Below are positions 23,376 to 34,273 of a stretch of 64,000 nucleotides of DNA, one piece after another. Position 1 is the first letter of the stretch, and the number at the start of each line of letters is the position of its first letter. The position numbers and the translations under genes were made by a program. The notes under the pieces are model-generated. The model worked only from the letters and a program-made list of their open reading frames with translations, was not told where the DNA came from and made no database searches. The DNA comes from Cercophora sp. LCS_1 (taxonomy: Eukaryota > Ascomycota > Sordariomycetes > Sordariales > Lasiosphaeriaceae): the NCBI GenBank assembly GCA_036250225.1, contig JAPZLL010000004.1:620001-684000 (forward strand), read 5' to 3'.

Positions 23376-24295
23376 GGGAGGGCTAGCCCTGTGATATCGA
23401 TTTAGCATACTATTTCCTAGGGGATACAGCTCTACTGTGTAGCGCCATAGCGTTGATGAAGATAATCTCAAGACTAGCATGATGACCGTGAGTCCATGGT
23501 GCTCGGCGAGTGGGCCCAAAGCCCTGAAGATTGACATTTGATGACATAAACAAAGACGAATCCAACCTGAAAGCACGTCTAACTCAATGCGGTTCGGCGC
23601 CGTCACGCTGAGCTCTCATTCTTGTTCTCGTAGGATGTCGGCCCGCCGGAGACAAAAACCAACAGGACAATGTGATCTACCCGCATCACCACCCTCAGCT
23701 GCGGTTTGCCTGTTCAAATATTGAAACACACGGCAAATTCTCAGGCTCCCGTCGCATCCCTCAGAAACGACATCGCCCTATGCACGGCAGAGGCAACAGG
23801 CCACCTCCCAGACACCGCCATCAAAATGTCAAAAGCAAACACCGCGCCCAAGACGGCAGCAACTTCTCGCAAGGCTCGGTCCCCCGGGGATATCTACAAC
23901 GTCGTGTTCGAACTCCCTTCAGTCTCTGAAGATCTCTGGGCGCGGGACTCGTACTGGCAGTTCTGCAATTTCTACTCGTTCGGCTATTGGTTCAGCGGCG
24001 GTGTATCAACATGCAGGTTAGGGAAGCCCCCTTACGCCTTCATCGCGCGGTACCTCATTTGCTTTTACGGCTCCATTCAACGCATGAATCTGGGGATGAT
24101 TGCAACGATCCCCTTTCCCGGCTGCTGCTTACAAGTAATCACGCGAGTAAAGCGACTGATGCATTGTTATGCCTGATTGGATTGTGTGAACTATTGCGAC
24201 GAAAGGGACGACTAATGATGGGGCATTACTTTCTAAACACTAAGGGAATTGGTGTCGTGCGTTCCTGACAACTACAGGACTGTGACAGCCGCCTG
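23376..24295. other. Intergenic, no clear gene
   Basis: A 156-codon plus-strand frame (23706-24176) contains SPGDIYNVVFELPSVSEDLW, but without recognisable family, start context or introns. It may be a relic of unknown origin. Confidence 0.35.
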
Positions 24296-26014
24296 CTACC
24301 TCCCCTGGTACGTTTGTTGGTGGCCTCCGTCCAACTCGGCCACGATCGCAGTCGGGTCTCTATAATAAGGACTTGATGATCCGCTCAACTCGGACGGGTA
24401 CGTTGCGGATACTGGACTGGAGATAGCTTCAAGCTCTAGCTTCACATCCACCGCCGTGGGCTGCACATCCTTCATCTCTGGACTCGGATTGACGTCCGGC
24501 TGCACGGACGCCTCCAGTTCCGCCTCTTGGGGTTTCTGTGACTTCCTTCGTCGAAGTAGCCACACTGCCAGGCTGGTCCCCAGAAGCACGACAACGCCTC
24601 CAGCCACGCCCCCGGCGATTGCTCCAATGGGGGTTCCGGACGACCCATCCCCGTCCGCTTTCGACTGTGATGTAGTCGACCCGTTCGTGACAAGCAGACC
24701 CTTCAGCTCCGGCGACGACCAACTGACCTTCTCCAGAGACCCACTGCTGTACCACTGGGCAATATCATCAGCCCTCACATACTCTGCGGCCTGTGCATCG
24801 TAATTGTCCTTCCACATCAACGTCGTCATATCAAATACCTGCAGCCCGAGGGGTGCTGGGTCCTTATGGCTCCACCCCTTGCCGTGAGCTTGCAGCCCAC
24901 CCACGGTCAGAACCTGCCGCTTCCCCACGGCCGCGCAGTCGTGACAAGACCTTCGGCCTGCAGGGGAGTCGGGGAGTTTCTTCCAGAAGAACCCAGGTAG
25001 GCTGAGAACGTAGGCGTCGGCGTAGTCGTAATTGTCACGGCCATTCTGACCACCATAGATAAATATCTCGTATCCCCCGGAACTTGCGTCGGAAACGATG
25101 GCCGTGCAAAACTCGGTCCTCGGGTGGTCCGGGAAATCGCCCGTGGTGGTCTGCCAGTAGGTTTTCTTTGTTTCGGGGTCGAAAAGCGTCAGGTTTCGGA
25201 AGTCGAAGAAGCTGAGCGCGTACTCGGCGTCAGGGGAACCTATGGTGCTGGGTTGGTAGCCACCGAGGAGGACCACGAGGCCGGACGGCCCGAAGGAGGG
25301 CATGTACTCAGCCCGAGCGCTGGCGATAGACCCGGTACCGAAGGGGCTGAATGTGGAGGTGCCGTTCTGCCAGAGTTTGTTATCCATGTCGAAGGCCACC
25401 ATGCCGGGGATGGCGTGCCGGGGGCCGCCGTCCACTTCGGTCCAGCCATGAGCGATGCCGCCGATGTTGAGGCCCATAGTATCGTTGATGGTGACGACAG
25501 CGCCGAGCTCCGTTTTGTGTAGCTGGTTGTAGCGAACGTCATTGGTGTCAACCTCAATCGACCAGGTGCCACTGCCAGAGCCATCGGCGGCGAATTTCCA
25601 TTGGGGTGTGTTATTTCGGATGTTGAGGCCGTAGGCATAGGCGCCGCCCCAGGAGTAAAAGACGCCGGCCGAAGCATCTGTCCAGAGGACGGGCCAATTG
25701 GTTATCGGTGCATCCTCCGGTTTTGCGATGGTACGACGGACAGCGTTGGCGGTGGTCCACGAGGACTTGAGGTCGATGGAGATGGTCGAGTTCATCGGGT
25801 CTGAGGGCCGCCAGGTTGCAAACTCGCCATTCACGAGCTGTGAGACCTCACCGCCGTTCATATAGAGATAGTCGCCGAGGACGGTGACCCGCCCATAGGC
25901 CCAATGGCCGAAGTCTTCGACTGACGGCGCGTCCAAGACTGCTGCCGCGGCCCTCGACGCGCAGCAAAGCCAGCATATCGCGATCCAGGACGAGAATCGC
26001 TGGTCAGAGGCCAT
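24296..26014 (-). CDS. Kelch-repeat (galactose oxidase-like) single-pass membrane protein
   Basis: A single exon of 572 residues. Signal peptide at 1-24 (WIAICWLCCASRAAAAV). An extracellular beta-propeller follows, with kelch features such as LYMNGGEVSQL, VVLLGGYQPS, YEIFIYGGQNGRD and KRQVLTVGGLQAHGKGW. A Gly/Ala-rich membrane span (AIAGGVAGGVVVLLGTSLAVWLL, about 464-486), an RRRK stop-transfer signal and a cytosolic tail end the protein. Several N-glycosylation sequons (NSTIS, NNTPQ, NGTST, NLTLF) fit a surface protein. The propeller resembles fungal kelch surface proteins; ligand and role are unknown. No intron is needed. Confidence 0.85.
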   Translation of the reverse strand: MASDQRFSSWIAICWLCCASRAAAAVLDAPSVEDFGHWAYGRVTVLGDYLYMNGGEVSQLVNGEFATWRPSDPMNSTISIDLKSSWTTANAVRRTIAKPEDAPITNWPVLWTDASAGVFYSWGGAYAYGLNIRNNTPQWKFAADGSGSGTWSIEVDTNDVRYNQLHKTELGAVVTINDTMGLNIGGIAHGWTEVDGGPRHAIPGMVAFDMDNKLWQNGTSTFSPFGTGSIASARAEYMPSFGPSGLVVLLGGYQPSTIGSPDAEYALSFFDFRNLTLFDPETKKTYWQTTTGDFPDHPRTEFCTAIVSDASSGGYEIFIYGGQNGRDNYDYADAYVLSLPGFFWKKLPDSPAGRRSCHDCAAVGKRQVLTVGGLQAHGKGWSHKDPAPLGLQVFDMTTLMWKDNYDAQAAEYVRADDIAQWYSSGSLEKVSWSSPELKGLLVTNGSTTSQSKADGDGSSGTPIGAIAGGVAGGVVVLLGTSLAVWLLRRRKSQKPQEAELEASVQPDVNPSPEMKDVQPTAVDVKLELEAISSPVSATYPSELSGSSSPYYRDPTAIVAELDGGHQQTYQGR

Positions 26015-26854
26015 GGCAAGTATTGGTTCCGCCGATCAATCGGTGATGCGCATGTCGCCGGGAACACAGCAACAGCAATGGGCGATCGTGAACTTGAGGC
26101 TAGCGATGTTGACTGGAGGGGAAACAGGAAGCAGGATACCTTGCGGACCCTGAAAAAGGTCGGATTGCCCCCTTGTCACACGAAAAGCCATTGTCCATTT
26201 CGAGCTGCAAAAATGATGAATAAACGACGCCTCATCGTTCAGCTTGCTTGGCGTTGACTTATAACCAATGGATGACTGTTCGCGTTCGTGTCTTCCTGGG
26301 CAGGGATATGACAAGGGTTTTCACCAAAACCACCACCGGGGCTGAAAGGCAGTGGCTCGTGATAAACAAGGTGCTCGGCTGTCGCACTGTGGTTGTCGGA
26401 GAAGAAAGGTCTCGAAGCCTGCGGCCGCCTCGATAAATCCTACTGCTTTCCAAATGGCGGGGCGAATGGCCAGTTCCTCTGGACGCGCCTTCTAAGCCTT
26501 TGTTTGGTTTCTACAGGGCTCGATTTCTCCTGCCAGTGGCAGAGTCTCAGAGTCCCTCACGCCACGAAAGCAACCCACAGCGAACCGTTGACGTCCAAGG
26601 CCTACCGCCCACGAAAGTTTTTCATGTGACTATTCACGTGACGAAACTCCCTTGCCCAGAAGTGGATCCTCCCATCCGATGACGTTGTTTTCCTCGGCTC
26701 GCGCGAAAATCAAATCAGTTTCCGAGCAAATTTCTAGCCCGAACCATAAACCTTCCGGTTCCTGCGTAACGGCCCCCGCCAGTGTCATTGGATGCGCCCG
26801 CAATAACACGCGCGCCCGTTCCCTCAATACTAAACCCTAAAAACCCTAAAAACC
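26015..26854. promoter_or_regulatory. Divergent promoter; telo-box repeats at about 26831-26851
   Basis: Lies between the minus-strand kelch gene and the plus-strand OXLD1-like gene. Directly before the ATG at 26855 there is a tandem of CCCTAAA-like units (ACCCTAAAAACCCTAAAAACC). Telo-box motifs of this form are known near genes for ribosomal and mitochondrial proteins in several eukaryotes; their function here is inferred. Confidence 0.4.
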
Positions 26855-27845
26855 ATGCGGAGAAGCATCTTCGGCGCCCGACCGGTGCGGTCCCTGACCC
26901 AGGCCCTCGGCAACCAGCAGCCCCGACGCGCCTTTGCCACGCCCCCGATCAAGGACACGACCCCTCCTTCGCCAATTGAGCCCTCCAAGACGCAGGCGCA
27001 CCCCATCGGCCCCTTTTACGAGGCCATCCTCAACTCGGCGCAGCCCATCCCGGACAAGAAGCCCGAGGTGTCGCCCGTCACAGCCAAGACCTCGCCGCCG
27101 TCTCCTCCGATTGCTCCGGCGCCGGAGAAGCCCAAGGCTGAGCCCAAGGCCGAGGCCGAGGCCGCCCCTGCTGCCCCCACACCGGCGAAGCGCGGGCGCA
27201 AGCCCAAGGAGAATGGCAAAGCCAAGTAAGTTTGGTCAACCCCTCTTCTTGTCCCGCCTCCATTGAACGAGCCCCATGAATCTGAACGGACCCAGATCTA
27301 ACGATGATGCCTCCGCACAGGCCCGAGCCAGCGTCGTCTTCGGCTCCAGCTTAGCTGGGCCAGCCGAGCGCGCCGAGCGCCTTGCCGCAATCCGGAGTCG
27401 GAGCCGGCTGATCGCCGGTGTCTTGGTGCCGCCTCGCCCTGACGAGCCTGACAATTGTTGTATGAGTGGGTGTGTTAATTGCGTTTGGGATCGGTATCGT
27501 GATGACATGGAAGAGTGGGCGGGCGCGCATTCCGAGGCGGAGAGGAGGCTAAGGGCGCAGGAGGCGGGCGTTGGTGCGACGGGAGCGAGTATGGGCGAGA
27601 CGGGGAGGAAGATGAATCTGGGCGTGCACGTGTTAGACGGGGGAGCGGTGAGCATGGACGATGACGGCGGTGGTAGCGTTGGAAATTGGGACCTGGGTCC
27701 ACCTCCTTCGTCCTCGGGCGGGGATTCGAAGAAGACGTGGGACGACGAGCTGTATAAAAGCGTTCCGGTGGGGATACGGGAGTTTATGAAGCAGGAGAAG
27801 AGGCTGAAAGAGAAACACTTGCGTGAGGGGACGATGGGCGGGTAG
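26855..27845 (+). CDS. Oxidoreductase-like (OXLD1) domain mitochondrial protein
   Basis: Exons 26855-27225 and 27296-27845 give 306 residues. The N terminus is a basic mitochondrial presequence (MRRSIFGARPVRSLTQALG, then RRAFATPP). A Pro/Ala/Lys-rich linker with KRGRKPKENGK comes next, then the family core PPRPDEPDNCCMSGCVNC followed by VWDRYRDDMEEW (about 196-225), with the CCxxxCxxC cysteines intact. The C-terminal half is Gly/Ser-rich and ends with a basic helix. The acceptor at 27295 keeps frame (SNDDASAQARAS); the later CACAG acceptor does not. The family is small and thought to act in mitochondria; the exact role is not established. Confidence 0.85.
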
Positions 27846-28280
27846 GATGCTCCTTGTATTATTTATTTTGGTTCCTTGAGCGTGGTGTTGTGATAGACTG
27901 GGCGACTCTGGTGGGAGGAGTCACATAGATCTCTGTTAATACACCGCCATCTTCGCTTGTCCCGGCAGGGGTTAAATACGTGTGGGCGATTCAGACGAGT
28001 TTCTTGAGGAGCGCCCCGTTGCGCCACCCAGCCGGTATCGATATATCAAAGGCTGTTTGCTGTTCCCCTTCCTCTGTCCTACTAAACGCGGCCTAGGACA
28101 TGCCATCTGACCTGCCCCCCCACTCGGAGGCTCATGGGTATAAGGGGCGTCACCCTCTCCGTACTCCGTTGCACCGGCTTCCCCATGATCAAATCTACTC
28201 CGGAAAGACTAAACTCCCGCCAATTCCAAGCCCGCTCATACCAGGTATCCTTATTTTTCCTTTTCTCGTCAAATCGTGCA
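27846..28280. other. Convergent 3' region
   Basis: 435 nt between the 3' ends of the OXLD1-like and phosphoribosyltransferase genes. No gene seen. Confidence 0.5.
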
Positions 28281-29019
28281 CTACTGCCCATTTTGCACCG
28301 CCACAGCGGCGTTGTTGTCGTGCTCATCGATGTCGATGGCCTCCCACGGGTAGCAGATCCACTCATCACCAACAGTCCTGGCGGCAAAGTACCTGCCATT
28401 CTCGGTCATGTCTGTGGGGAGGGTACCCTTCTTTTGCTTGTCCTTGTTCTGTGTTGCCTGTGTTAGCGTGGGATCAGGCGTTGCGGTGGGAGGAAGACCA
28501 ACGTGAAGAACGAAGACGCTGAACTGGGCCTTCTCGCCGCCGAACTTCTCGCGCGCCAGCTCGACATCCTTCTCGAGCTCCTTGACGGCGTACTCGAGGG
28601 TGGTGCGGGTGTCGTCGACCTCGTCAACAATGAGGATGCGCTTGCCGACCAGGCTGCCCATGGAGCCAAGGGCAGTCAGGTCAAGCCACTGTGTGCGGGT
28701 GACCTTAGTGCCCGCCTCCTCGACATCGGCGTCGGTGCTGGTGGGGAGCTGCTCGTAGAGGGAGAGACCAATGGCCTGGATGGGAATGTTGGGGTTTCCG
28801 GGGCGCTTGAGGAAGGATCGGAGGATACGAGCGGGGACGTAGCCGCCGCCGCCAATGGCGATCATGAGCTGAGGGTTAACGGTCTCGAGGAGCTTAGGGG
28901 CTGCCTCTTGGCAGAGCTTGTGGACCTGAAGCAAAACATGTTTAACCAAGTGAACGGCTGGGTGTTGTGATAGCCTCGAGACTCACGTCATTGTAGGTAA
29001 CGTAGATCTTCTGAACCAT
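28281..29019 (-). CDS. HPT1: Purine (hypoxanthine-guanine/xanthine) phosphoribosyltransferase
   Basis: Salvages purine bases with PRPP to nucleotides in the cytosol. Exons (minus) 29019-28987, 28925-28503 and 28448-28281, all phase 0, give 207 residues. The short first exon reads MVQKIYVTYND and joins to VHKLCQEAAPK. Motifs: MIAIGGGGYVPARILRSFLK, IQAIGLSLYEQLP, TRTQWLDL, and the PRPP loop RILIVDEVDDTRTTL. The second intron (28449-28502, donor GTTGGT, branch CTAAC) is inferred because removing it gives FVLHNKDKQKKGTLP, as in the family. It is 54 nt and leaves the frame open, so retention would add 18 residues. The C terminus RYFAARTVGDEWICYPWEA fits yeast Hpt1. Confidence 0.9.
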
Positions 29020-30737
29020 CTTGGCCGTGTGGTGAGCGCCGGGCTAATCGGCGCAACGATGAGTGATAAGTGGGATGCCGAGATGGTGGGGTTGAGGGGC
29101 AGTCGAAGGGAAGGCTACCTGCTTCAGACAATGCGATGCAACGGATGATAGGGGAAAACGAGAATACGGGGAAGGGAAGTTGGGTATTCTGAAAAAAGAC
29201 GATAAATACAACGGCCGTGGAGTGGAATTTTCTTGACTTTCTGGAAGCCGAAGAGAAAAAAAAAAGTTTATCTGAATCCACAGCCGTTCACCCCACCATC
29301 GTGCCCACCACCATGATCCTTGAACAAGACCCCGCATCGCGGGACAGCTTGGCGCGCAGCCTGGCCTTGAGGGCGCGTCGTTCTGCCCCGAAACTGCTAA
29401 CGACAACTGGAAGGTGGGATGCAAATCCAATGAGGTCCCTGAATTCTGCACTTTGCCGCCGTTGTGCCTGCCGCCAATGCTCGGACTTCGCCGCGTCCCA
29501 TCATAGGCCAACGCCTTGTCCAGCAACTGCATGTCAAGAGGGGAAGCCCTCTGAAATCTGGGTGCGCGCGACTTGGGACAGAAGACCCTAACCCTCGGCG
29601 CGGGGACCCCCTCGCAACGAGCGGACAAATGCACTCTGATCAACAATCGCGGGGGGAGGAGTGCAAACGCCTTTCGTCCCCTCGAGTTTTCTTTCATTGC
29701 GCACCGTGATGACCATTTTGACATGGTCAGCGGATTGGCTGGCGCTGATGTCGGCCGCGAAGCTTGATGTCTGTCTGCCAAGACATGGATTCTTCTGGAG
29801 TGAGGGGGGCTACCCCGTATTGCAGAGGAAAGAACAACTTCACAACGTCCCTGCCAGCCATCGACGATCCCTTCAAACAACGAACTGATGATCCAATTAT
29901 GAGGCCTTTGCGGCCATTGACGCAAGGACGTCAAGGAGCTGAAGGTGTGTTGGTCTCCGGGGGTTATGACGGGGCGACATGTCCAACCTGCAACCGAGGA
30001 TGACGCAGAGCAACAACATCAATGCATGTATAAAGAAGTATAATCGGTTTCGGTAGCTTCCCTTTGAGTCGTTGGTTTTCTCTCTGTGATCAAGATTGTC
30101 CTTTCCTAAAGCCGTCGAGTTTGCCCCCATCCGAAAGTTCCGGATTTCTTTCCGACTTCGCTCTCCACCAGCTTCCCCATGCCCAAAAGTAAGGGCACCG
30201 CATTTCCAGGGGATCTCATTCCCATGACCAAAAAAAAAAAGTCGAAGTAAATCAGAGTTCGGATGGCTCACGTTTTAAGGTTGTGGCATCTGCACAACAT
30301 GCGGGCCGAGACGTCATCTCACCCCTGAATCCATGATGGTGGCAAAACAGCGCCCCGGAACAGTCCCATCTTCCCGACCGGAAGCTGTTTCAACGCGCCG
30401 ACGCGCTCATTCTTTGTTTCTAAGCTCCAGAATTTTGCTCGCTCCTCTACCAAAACCGCACAAAGGGTTTCAATCCATGCAAAACCGGCCGAAAACATGC
30501 GAGATACTTGTCTCTGCTTTGTGCGGATAAACAAAGGAAAAGGGGGTGGGCTTAAGCCACGGCAAAAACGCCAAACCAAGATCCAAGATTCCCCGCGAAC
30601 AACCCAATCCAATCCAACGACGAGCGATATATCACATTACTAGATCTATCTTCCAAGACTTTTACATCTTCTCCGCAACTTCTCGAAGCGACTCGATCAC
30701 ACATCCTTGACACCAGCAACCAAAAAAAAACGTCACA
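29020..30737. other. Intergenic, no gene recognised
   Basis: A minus-strand frame of 296 codons (29044-29934) is the longest here, but its composition (Arg/Ser/Pro mix, no motif, no homologous feel) suggests chance. Promoters of the two flanking genes lie at the ends. Short poly-A runs occur at about 29258 and 30230. Confidence 0.45.
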
Positions 30738-31508
30738 ATGACCCTCCTCCGTCTCATCCCCCATTCCCCTTCCAATCAAACCTCAATCCCGACTCAACCT
30801 CAACAGCGACAAGAACAGGAACAACAATCCAGCCCCGTCAGGGGTGGCGGCGTCCCCGAGCCCGACGCCCCAATGGCCACCCAAAGCGCGAACCCAACCC
30901 CTACAACGACAACTACAACATCGTCCTCCGCATACTCCTTCTCGCCCCCCCTCGACCCCTTCCCGCCCAAGCTCAAAGAAGCCATACAAGCGTCCCGCGA
31001 GGCCGAAACCCTGCACGCCTACGACGTCGGCGTTTGCGCGGCCCTCCAGTCCATGGAGCAGCACTGGGCTACGCGCGCCACGCAGCGCTACGTTAGTATC
31101 CAGGAGAAGAGGATATTCCGGCGCGAGGCGCAGCGGCTGCGTGAACTGCTGGGGGATGCACAGCGGGATATGATGGCCAGCGATGGGCTGTTGGCGTCGA
31201 GGCAGCAGGAGGAGAGGAAGCTGTGGGGGGAGTTTACGAGTGCTTCTGGGAGGGAAAAGAGGGAGGGGCTCGTTGGGGTGAAGCAGAGGGCTAGGGAGAT
31301 GGAGGAAGAGGTTGAGGCTGGGAGGGGGTTGGAGGATATTGGGGAGTTGGTTGACGGGCTCAGCTTGTTGAGTTTGGGCGGGAAGAAGAGGGGGAGTGTG
31401 AGGATTGAGGAGGTGGAGTATTGTGAGGGGTTGGAGGAGAGGAGACAGAGTATTAGGGAGAGGTTTGGGGAGTTGCTGGGGGAGGTGAAGGATGGGGTTA
31501 AATGTTGA
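30738..31508 (+). CDS. Hypothetical coiled-coil protein
   Basis: Single exon, 256 residues, ATG preceded by CACA. The first 85 residues are Gln/Pro/Thr-rich and disordered. The rest is strongly helical and charged (QEKRIFRREAQRLRELLGDA, REMEEEVEAGRGL, ERRQSIRERFGELLGEV). No domain recognised. The 3' half uses unusually many GGG/GAG codons compared with the C-rich 5' half. Could be a small Sordariomycete-specific protein; the frame is long and starts well, so probably real. Confidence 0.6.
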   Translation: MTLLRLIPHSPSNQTSIPTQPQQRQEQEQQSSPVRGGGVPEPDAPMATQSANPTPTTTTTTSSSAYSFSPPLDPFPPKLKEAIQASREAETLHAYDVGVCAALQSMEQHWATRATQRYVSIQEKRIFRREAQRLRELLGDAQRDMMASDGLLASRQQEERKLWGEFTSASGREKREGLVGVKQRAREMEEEVEAGRGLEDIGELVDGLSLLSLGGKKRGSVRIEEVEYCEGLEERRQSIRERFGELLGEVKDGVKC

Positions 31509-31728
31509 GGGCTGGACAAGCTGGTTGATGGGTGGTTCTTCATGCTGGGGCGTTATTATTCGGTGGTGATGTTTGCTTTAGATAGCGAATGGAAGAGACT
31601 TGGGAGCGCTGCTCATCGGGAGTGAGAACGGCGAGTGTGCATTTGCCCGAGCAATGTCTGCTGAGTGCCTAACATCTTCACCTAGTGTCAAGCACAGGCT
31701 AGTTGTGACTGATGGGGCCAAAAAGAGA

Positions 31729-31857
31729 TGACCCCCCCAGGACTCGAACCCGAGATCTTCTCACTCCTGCGAAAGAATACAATACTGTACAAAGCAAGAA
31801 TAAGGATAGCAAAGAGCATGCAGGAGTGAGACGCGTTGACCGTTACACCAGTGGGCC
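31729..31857 (-). tRNA. tRNA-Arg(CCT) with intron
   Basis: Minus strand. Acceptor 5' arm 31857-31851 pairs with GGGGGTC at the 3' end (31730-31736), with one A-G mismatch and one G-T pair. D-arm GTGTAACGGTCAACGC, anticodon stem TCTCA/TGAGA, loop CTCCT with anticodon CCT, and T-arm CGGGTTCGAGTCC. About 55 nt of intron lies in the anticodon loop (roughly 31765-31820). The intron contains GCAGGAG, which can pair with the anticodon loop CTCCTGC, as is normal for eukaryotic pre-tRNA introns. Confidence 0.82.
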
Positions 31858-32064
31858 CGCCGGTTTTTATTGCAATTTCTTGCTGGTATCCTGCACCGAA
31901 TAGCTGCCAACACCTGTGAAGCTTGCTCCGTGAAGAGTTGACGACGCGCACTGTTAGCCGTCGGGCTCCTTCTCGCTGAGTGACCGGGCTGGTTCAAGGC
32001 CCCTGGTGCTCCGTGGGCTCTAGCTTCGGAGAACTTCTTCCCAAGCATCAAAGCCCAGCACAAC

Positions 32065-33410
32065 ATGGCTGCACAAGGGCAAAAAGCGCCCATCAATTCC
32101 TTGCCAAATGAGATTCTCATCAAAATCTGCTCACTTGCCGCTGATGATTCCTACTGTAATTTGATGCCCCCTCGCCTTAGTTCCAACATTTCGAGGCTTC
32201 GTTTGACTTGTCGCCGGTTTCGCGATATCAGCTCCCATCTGCTTGTCAAGGAGGTCCGCGTAGTTCCAACTCGCGAATCACTTGCCGAGCTCGATCGCCT
32301 CTCACGCTCTGAGATCGGTCGTGGGGTTCCCTGTGTTGCTATCCAACTCAAGTTCTTCCATGGAGGCCTCGCCGGCGATCTTGGAGAGTTCGTCTGATGG
32401 CAGGTGTACGAAGGAGGTACCGAAGTGGTCAACAAGGGGTGGTGTTATGACTACACGCATATTCCATTGTAGGACAAGACGCTGGGAAGGCTTGTTACTA
32501 CGCCGAAAGACTAGGAAGCCCAGTCCCATCTGAATCGACTCCGCGAAGCTCATCGCCAATATTCCGAACTTTATCATGAGCAGCAATCGTTGATCAGGGA
32601 CGGGGTGTTCGTCAAGTCGGTCGTGGCTGCCTTGGGTAGAACGCCGCGGGTCAAGGAGTTATCACTAGTAGACAATAGCTGCTGTTCTTATATGGATTCG
32701 TTCAAGAACCCACAGGATGAGTACCTCGAAGACGCATATGGGGGAGGCATGTTATTGCCAATGGGTGCCGAAACGTCGTTGAAGCTCACCGGCCTACCGT
32801 TTGATGCGCCACGTCCGATTGATATCTTGAAGGAATTCTTCGTGGCTTTCGGGGGCGCTGGACTCCAAATGGATCTGTTTGCTTCGTGGTAACGAAGGCT
32901 CCCGGTTCGAGTTGAGCCCCCAGGGGCGACAAACCGGGTTGGTCGGGATTCAGAAGCTGTCCAGGTTCTCACTGTTCTTTGCAGACGACTACGAACTCGA
33001 AGATGGCACCGCCGCGGCGGTTCTTGGCGCTTGCATGGATACACCCAGTCTCGAGTTTCTCCGAGTTTGGTTCGGGGAGCATTTAGCGGAGCCTCGGGGA
33101 CGGGGACATGTGTCTTTATCAGCTCTGCTCAAGGGAAAGGCTCGACCGTCACAAGTTGAACTGAACAACGTCGAGGTTCATGGGTGGGAGCTCAGGAAGT
33201 TCGTCACAGCGCTGCCTCGACAGCATGCGAAGCAGCGCCGCTATAAGTTTTGACACCGAGAGAGCGATCTCACCTGCCGGGCGAGTTGTGGATGGTACTT
33301 TCACTCTCAACCGGCCCGGTGGCCCCAGACCAAATTGGGCAGTGCAGTACGTGCAGGAGATGATTGGCAAGAATCCCCTGGCCGAGGAAGAAGGAGACGA
33401 AGAGATGTAA
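32065..33410 (+). pseudogene. Decayed F-box protein gene
   Basis: Begins with an intact start and F-box (INSLPNEILIKICSLAADDS, LRLTCRRFRDISSHLL), giving 110 residues to a TGA at 32395. The same frame then continues through stops at 32395-32397, 32470-32472 and 32512-32514 into family sequence (ELYHEQQSLIRDGVFVKSVV, ALGRTPRVKELSLVD). Frameshifts near 32885 and 33250 carry it on to DYELEDGTAAAVLGAC and a C terminus ending AEEEGDEEM at 33410. Three stops and two frame breaks with clear homology on both sides show decay, although a short F-box-only peptide could still be made. Related relics lie at 55.5-56.8 and 59.3-60.0 kb. Confidence 0.78.
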
Positions 33411-34273
33411 CATCACCTGCAAAAAGGGAAGAACCTTCTGTTCGGCCGGCCGCGGCAACACGAGAGATGCTAATGGGGAAGCGATCGAGACATGGCTCAT
33501 GGCTGTGATCTTTAGTTAGCCGCAAACAATATCTCACTTACTCAGATGGAGAGCATTATATTGACAACGGACCATATCCGGCAAGAAGCCACAGCTTGAG
33601 CCTCAGCCTCACGTCGACCATCAATCTGAAGCAAGAAGGAGCATGCACGCCGATCGTATTTTGGTCCCGCTGAGGCTGAGATCAGCAAACGGCATCAGCC
33701 GCATCGGAACGTCGGCGCCCACGCGCGCCGACGCAATGCCGTGATTAGCCCCTCGACCCTCCATCAACGGCGCCGTTCCTGGCCCTCTGCAGCAGGACGC
33801 GCAATCGCCCATTTCGTATGGGCACATTTGGCACTTGAGCCTCCCTCGCCAACGCTGCAAGCTTTGCACCGCGTCACAAACGCGCATGGAAATCGGCGGC
33901 TCGTCAACGACCTGACGCCGGCCCAAGGCACCGCAGCGTTGGCTCGGCTGGTCGGCCTGGCCCTGTGGGGTTGCCGCAGCCTGAGTGGTTCGCTCGGGTC
34001 GTCCAACCGTGCACACAATGCAAAAAGGCCACCGTTGACTGGTCAGCAAGGGGCCGCCCCAGCTGAAGCCTTCCCCCATCGCGGGTCCGAGAAGCCACTG
34101 GGCTGCGCACGGTGAGATCATTGGGTGCCGTTGATGGTTTGTTGGCTGCAGGCGTCTTCCCCACGATAAAACAGCGTCATGCCCCCCAGGAGGCGTCTGG
34201 CGGAAAGGCTTGGCTTTTTTACCCTTCACTCCTTCGGTTTGTGCGTCCGACTTATGATCCTTTGAAGCCCAGC
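33411..34273. other. Intergenic, promoter of the cytochrome b561-like gene
   Basis: A 254-codon minus-strand frame (33621-34385) overlaps the start of the next gene and has no motif; rejected. Nothing else seen. Confidence 0.45.

Noticed and set aside
29044..29934. 296-codon minus-strand open frame between the phosphoribosyltransferase and coiled-coil genes
   Set aside because: No motif, no family resemblance, Arg/Ser/Pro-rich chance composition, no splice structure.
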